NCBI GenBank assembly: GCA_023055505.1 | Contig: JALIRH010000044.1 | Coordinates: forward strand, 4,030,001 to 4,094,000 | DNA length: 64,000 nt | Direction of reading: 5' to 3' | DNA from: Callipepla californica brunnescens | Lineage: Eukaryota; Chordata; Aves; Galliformes; Odontophoridae | In this document: positions 61,838-64,000 of the stretch, piece by piece | Layout: each line of letters opens with the position of its first letter | Position numbering within the stretch: the first letter of the stretch is position 1 | Made by a program: the position numbers and the translations under genes | The notes under the pieces: model-generated | The model's database searches: none | What the model was told of the DNA's origin: nothing | Seen by the model: only the letters and a program-made list of their open reading frames with translations

Positions 61838-64000
61838 CTTACAAGTAGCTAGCACTCTTCTTCACTAGCTGATTTCAGTTAATACATATGAACAAAAATA
61901 CAAAGGTGGTAAGCCTTTATTGCACTAGCAAAGTTTAAGTACCATTTTGAGAAAGATGTGCCCAAGCAGTTTCTTACTGCAATGTGAACAACTAGCAATT
62001 ATATCATTACGAATAACAGTGACCACTTCAAATGATTTCCACTTACAAATCAAAGCACTCTGTAGGTTGGAGTTAAAGTCCTCACAAACAGCGCCCAAGT
62101 AAGAATAAATCCCTGTTATACTATGAATAGAAACTGCATGTCCGGTAGGCTAGGTGTTTAAGTGCAAATTAAAGTTTTCTTCTGGAGAAGAAAAAAAGGA
62201 AAAAGTTTTCTTTCCTTACAGGCTGGGTTGGAAGAGACACTTAAGTTTCCCCAGGATGTGTAATGCAGCCTTCAGCTGTTCATAGCTTACCTATCCAGGT
62301 CCTGAACTAAACTCAATAACTTCTACTTGAAAAGCTATTTAAAATATGTCATCACCTGCCCAGTGCATAAAACCCTAAACCAATACCTAAGCTTGATCTT
62401 CAGAGAAGAAGGCTGAAGAAAGACAAAAATGCCCACTGTGCTCGCGTGGTTGCACAGTAATTTGGGTTAGGGAACTAACCCATCTGGAAAACCAACCCTC
62501 TCCCTTTGCAAAAGGAAGTTTTCATCCAGTTCCCCAGCTCAGCTCCATGTGCAGCCACATAAGCACAAGTGTCAGCACAAAGGCAACTGCAGAATTTAGA
62601 TGCCGATTGCTGTTTTAAAATTCTTTCCCCCTAATGCATTGTTCCCATCATTAAACAAGCTTTTCTGTGCCCATTTATTCACTGACACATTTCCTGCAGG
62701 AAAGGATAGGTTTTGAAGTACACAGACCAAACTCCATTCAGTATACTGGTTGATAATGAGGGTGAAGCAGTTTATGAGCAAACAGGAAAAACAAACAAAC
62801 AAAAAACAAGTTGTGACAAGGAAAAGGAGAAACCTGTGAAACAGTAGTTGAAAAATGTACTTAGAAATACAGGAATGGGGAGAAAAAGGGCAGCCAGCTG
62901 CATAATCTTCACAAAAACCTATTTGCACTAAATGGGCAGGAAGTCAGCATTGACAATAAATCACTAGGAAGCTGATGTTTCTATACACCTTAACCAAGGC
63001 CACTAACCAGGCATTAAGCAGTCACCCCAGCTGCTTGGAAACAGCAGCGCATGGCAGAAGATTCATAACACATTTCATAAAATTATCTTCTCCCTGTCAG
63101 AATACTGGAAGCTGCAGTTTGATGGAAAAAAATAACTTCATAAAAAGTCTTCATAAAAAAATGTTTATTTTTCAGCAGATGATATCACCATTTTCTCAGT
63201 AGTAGTAAGAATGAGTATGAGCCAGTGACAAAGGCTGGCTGGAGGAGCAGCCCATCAGTAAGGTTTGGTACAAGCTTCCACTTTTCTAAAAGAAAGATTC
63301 ATTTATTGGCACTTACAGGAATTCACCAGGGTTTGGAATTTGTAAGCAAAACAAGTGACTGCACTTGGCACTGAAGGAGGAGGTAGAAGATAGAAAAATC
63401 CTACTCTTTTACCATTAAATGACAGAATTACATGGATTTCAGAGGAGTCAGCATCCTACTTTGGATTACAATCTGGATTAGAACTTCCAGCTCTGCAACT
63501 GCCTCTCGTGACAGGTTTGTTGTTTTTGTTTTGTTGCCTCCCAGCCTCCTAGTTTGCTTGTCTAGACAGCTTGTATTTCAACCTGAGGGTTAAAGCTGTT
63601 TCTCCTGACGAACTTCAGTTACTGTGACATGGAGTACAGAGTTAAGAAGAGTGCTCTAAGCACTTCTGCAGTATAAACAGAAGTGACCATATATCACTCT
63701 TTGATAACAAGTTTTTCTAAGCTTGAGTAGTTTCTTGTGTAACCGAGGCTTGTCTGCATGCCCTTTGTGCTTTCACCACACACCACGCTTCACACATATG
63801 TTTCAGCGTCATGTTTTTTCTGGAAAAAGTTTTATTGGTGGCATGGTCATGAGACTGCTAGGTGAATATTTACATTGGCAGCAATGGACTTCACTTCCTA
63901 AAAGGGTTCTCAGTAGAGGAAAATAATTTTTCAAAAGCTTAATCTTTCTCGTGTGCCATCAGTTTGCTGTTATACACAGCCTCTAGCACAGCACTACAAA
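61838..64000. other. Non-coding stretch to the window end
   Basis: No gene, RNA or dispersed repeat is recognised. A short AAAC microsatellite lies at 62,787-62,808. Frames at 62,596-62,928 (-) and 63,723-63,926 (+) show no known motif. Confidence 0.5.
62787..62808 (+). repeat. (AAAC)n microsatellite
   Basis: AAAAACAAACAAACAAAAAA followed by CAAG: a short simple repeat. Confidence 0.85.

Noticed and set aside
1..64000. Search for tRNA, 5S, U6, snoRNA, CRISPR arrays or operon-like gene sets
   Set aside because: No box A/box B pair with cloverleaf, no snRNA core sequence, no regularly spaced direct repeats and no gene clusters were seen.

Overview
The window looks like AT-rich, intergenic or deep-intronic DNA from a bird, most likely a galliform close to chicken. 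The main evidence is the repeats. There are eight to nine truncated CR1 LINE fragments carrying the avian CR1 3' end (the tandem ATTCTATG-type tail and the flanking TTGGAAGGGACC / GGTCCTTTCCAACC motifs), a few very old MIR-like SINE pieces, one hAT DNA transposon, and many plain A, T, AAAC or AAAT tracts. There are no Alu, B1 or L1 elements and no bacterial-style gene packing. I found no protein-coding host gene, no convincing exon and no tRNA, rRNA or snRNA gene. The open frames present are short, overlap on both strands, resemble no family I know, and are what chance gives at this base composition. The exceptions are relics of transposon proteins.

Layout. 1-12 kb: two minus-strand CR1 tails (about 2.1 and 3.0 kb), one short plus-strand CR1 tail (9.06 kb) and a 0.6-kb CR1 piece with a broken ORF2 C-terminus (9.6-10.2 kb). 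12-25 kb: a CR1 tail at 12.7 kb, a perfect hairpin running into a T tract at 12.6 kb, a MIR-like core at 16.4 kb, several short tandem duplications, and an old CR1 tail at 24.6 kb. 23-27 kb and 36-37 kb: repeat-free, AT-rich blocks with homeodomain-type words that read like conserved non-coding elements (impression only). 37-40 kb: a 3 x 19-bp tandem repeat beside an old CR1 fragment, plus a small CR1 tail. 44-54 kb: MIR-like fragments, a possible LTR-like fragment at 52.0 kb, and further candidate regulatory blocks. 59-62 kb: a CR1 tail and the best find of the window.

That find is a 1,067-bp hAT-superfamily transposon at 60,763-61,829. It has matching inverted termini and an 8-bp target duplication (GGAATAAC), and it carries a relic of the transposase C-terminal dimerisation domain that is still open for its last ~150 codons. 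It looks like an internally deleted, non-autonomous copy. Superfamily, ends and target site come from the sequence; the exact family name and age need a repeat-library search.

No genes act together here. The functional content, if any, would be cis-regulatory, and the named candidate blocks rest on reading composition and motifs by eye, not on alignments.
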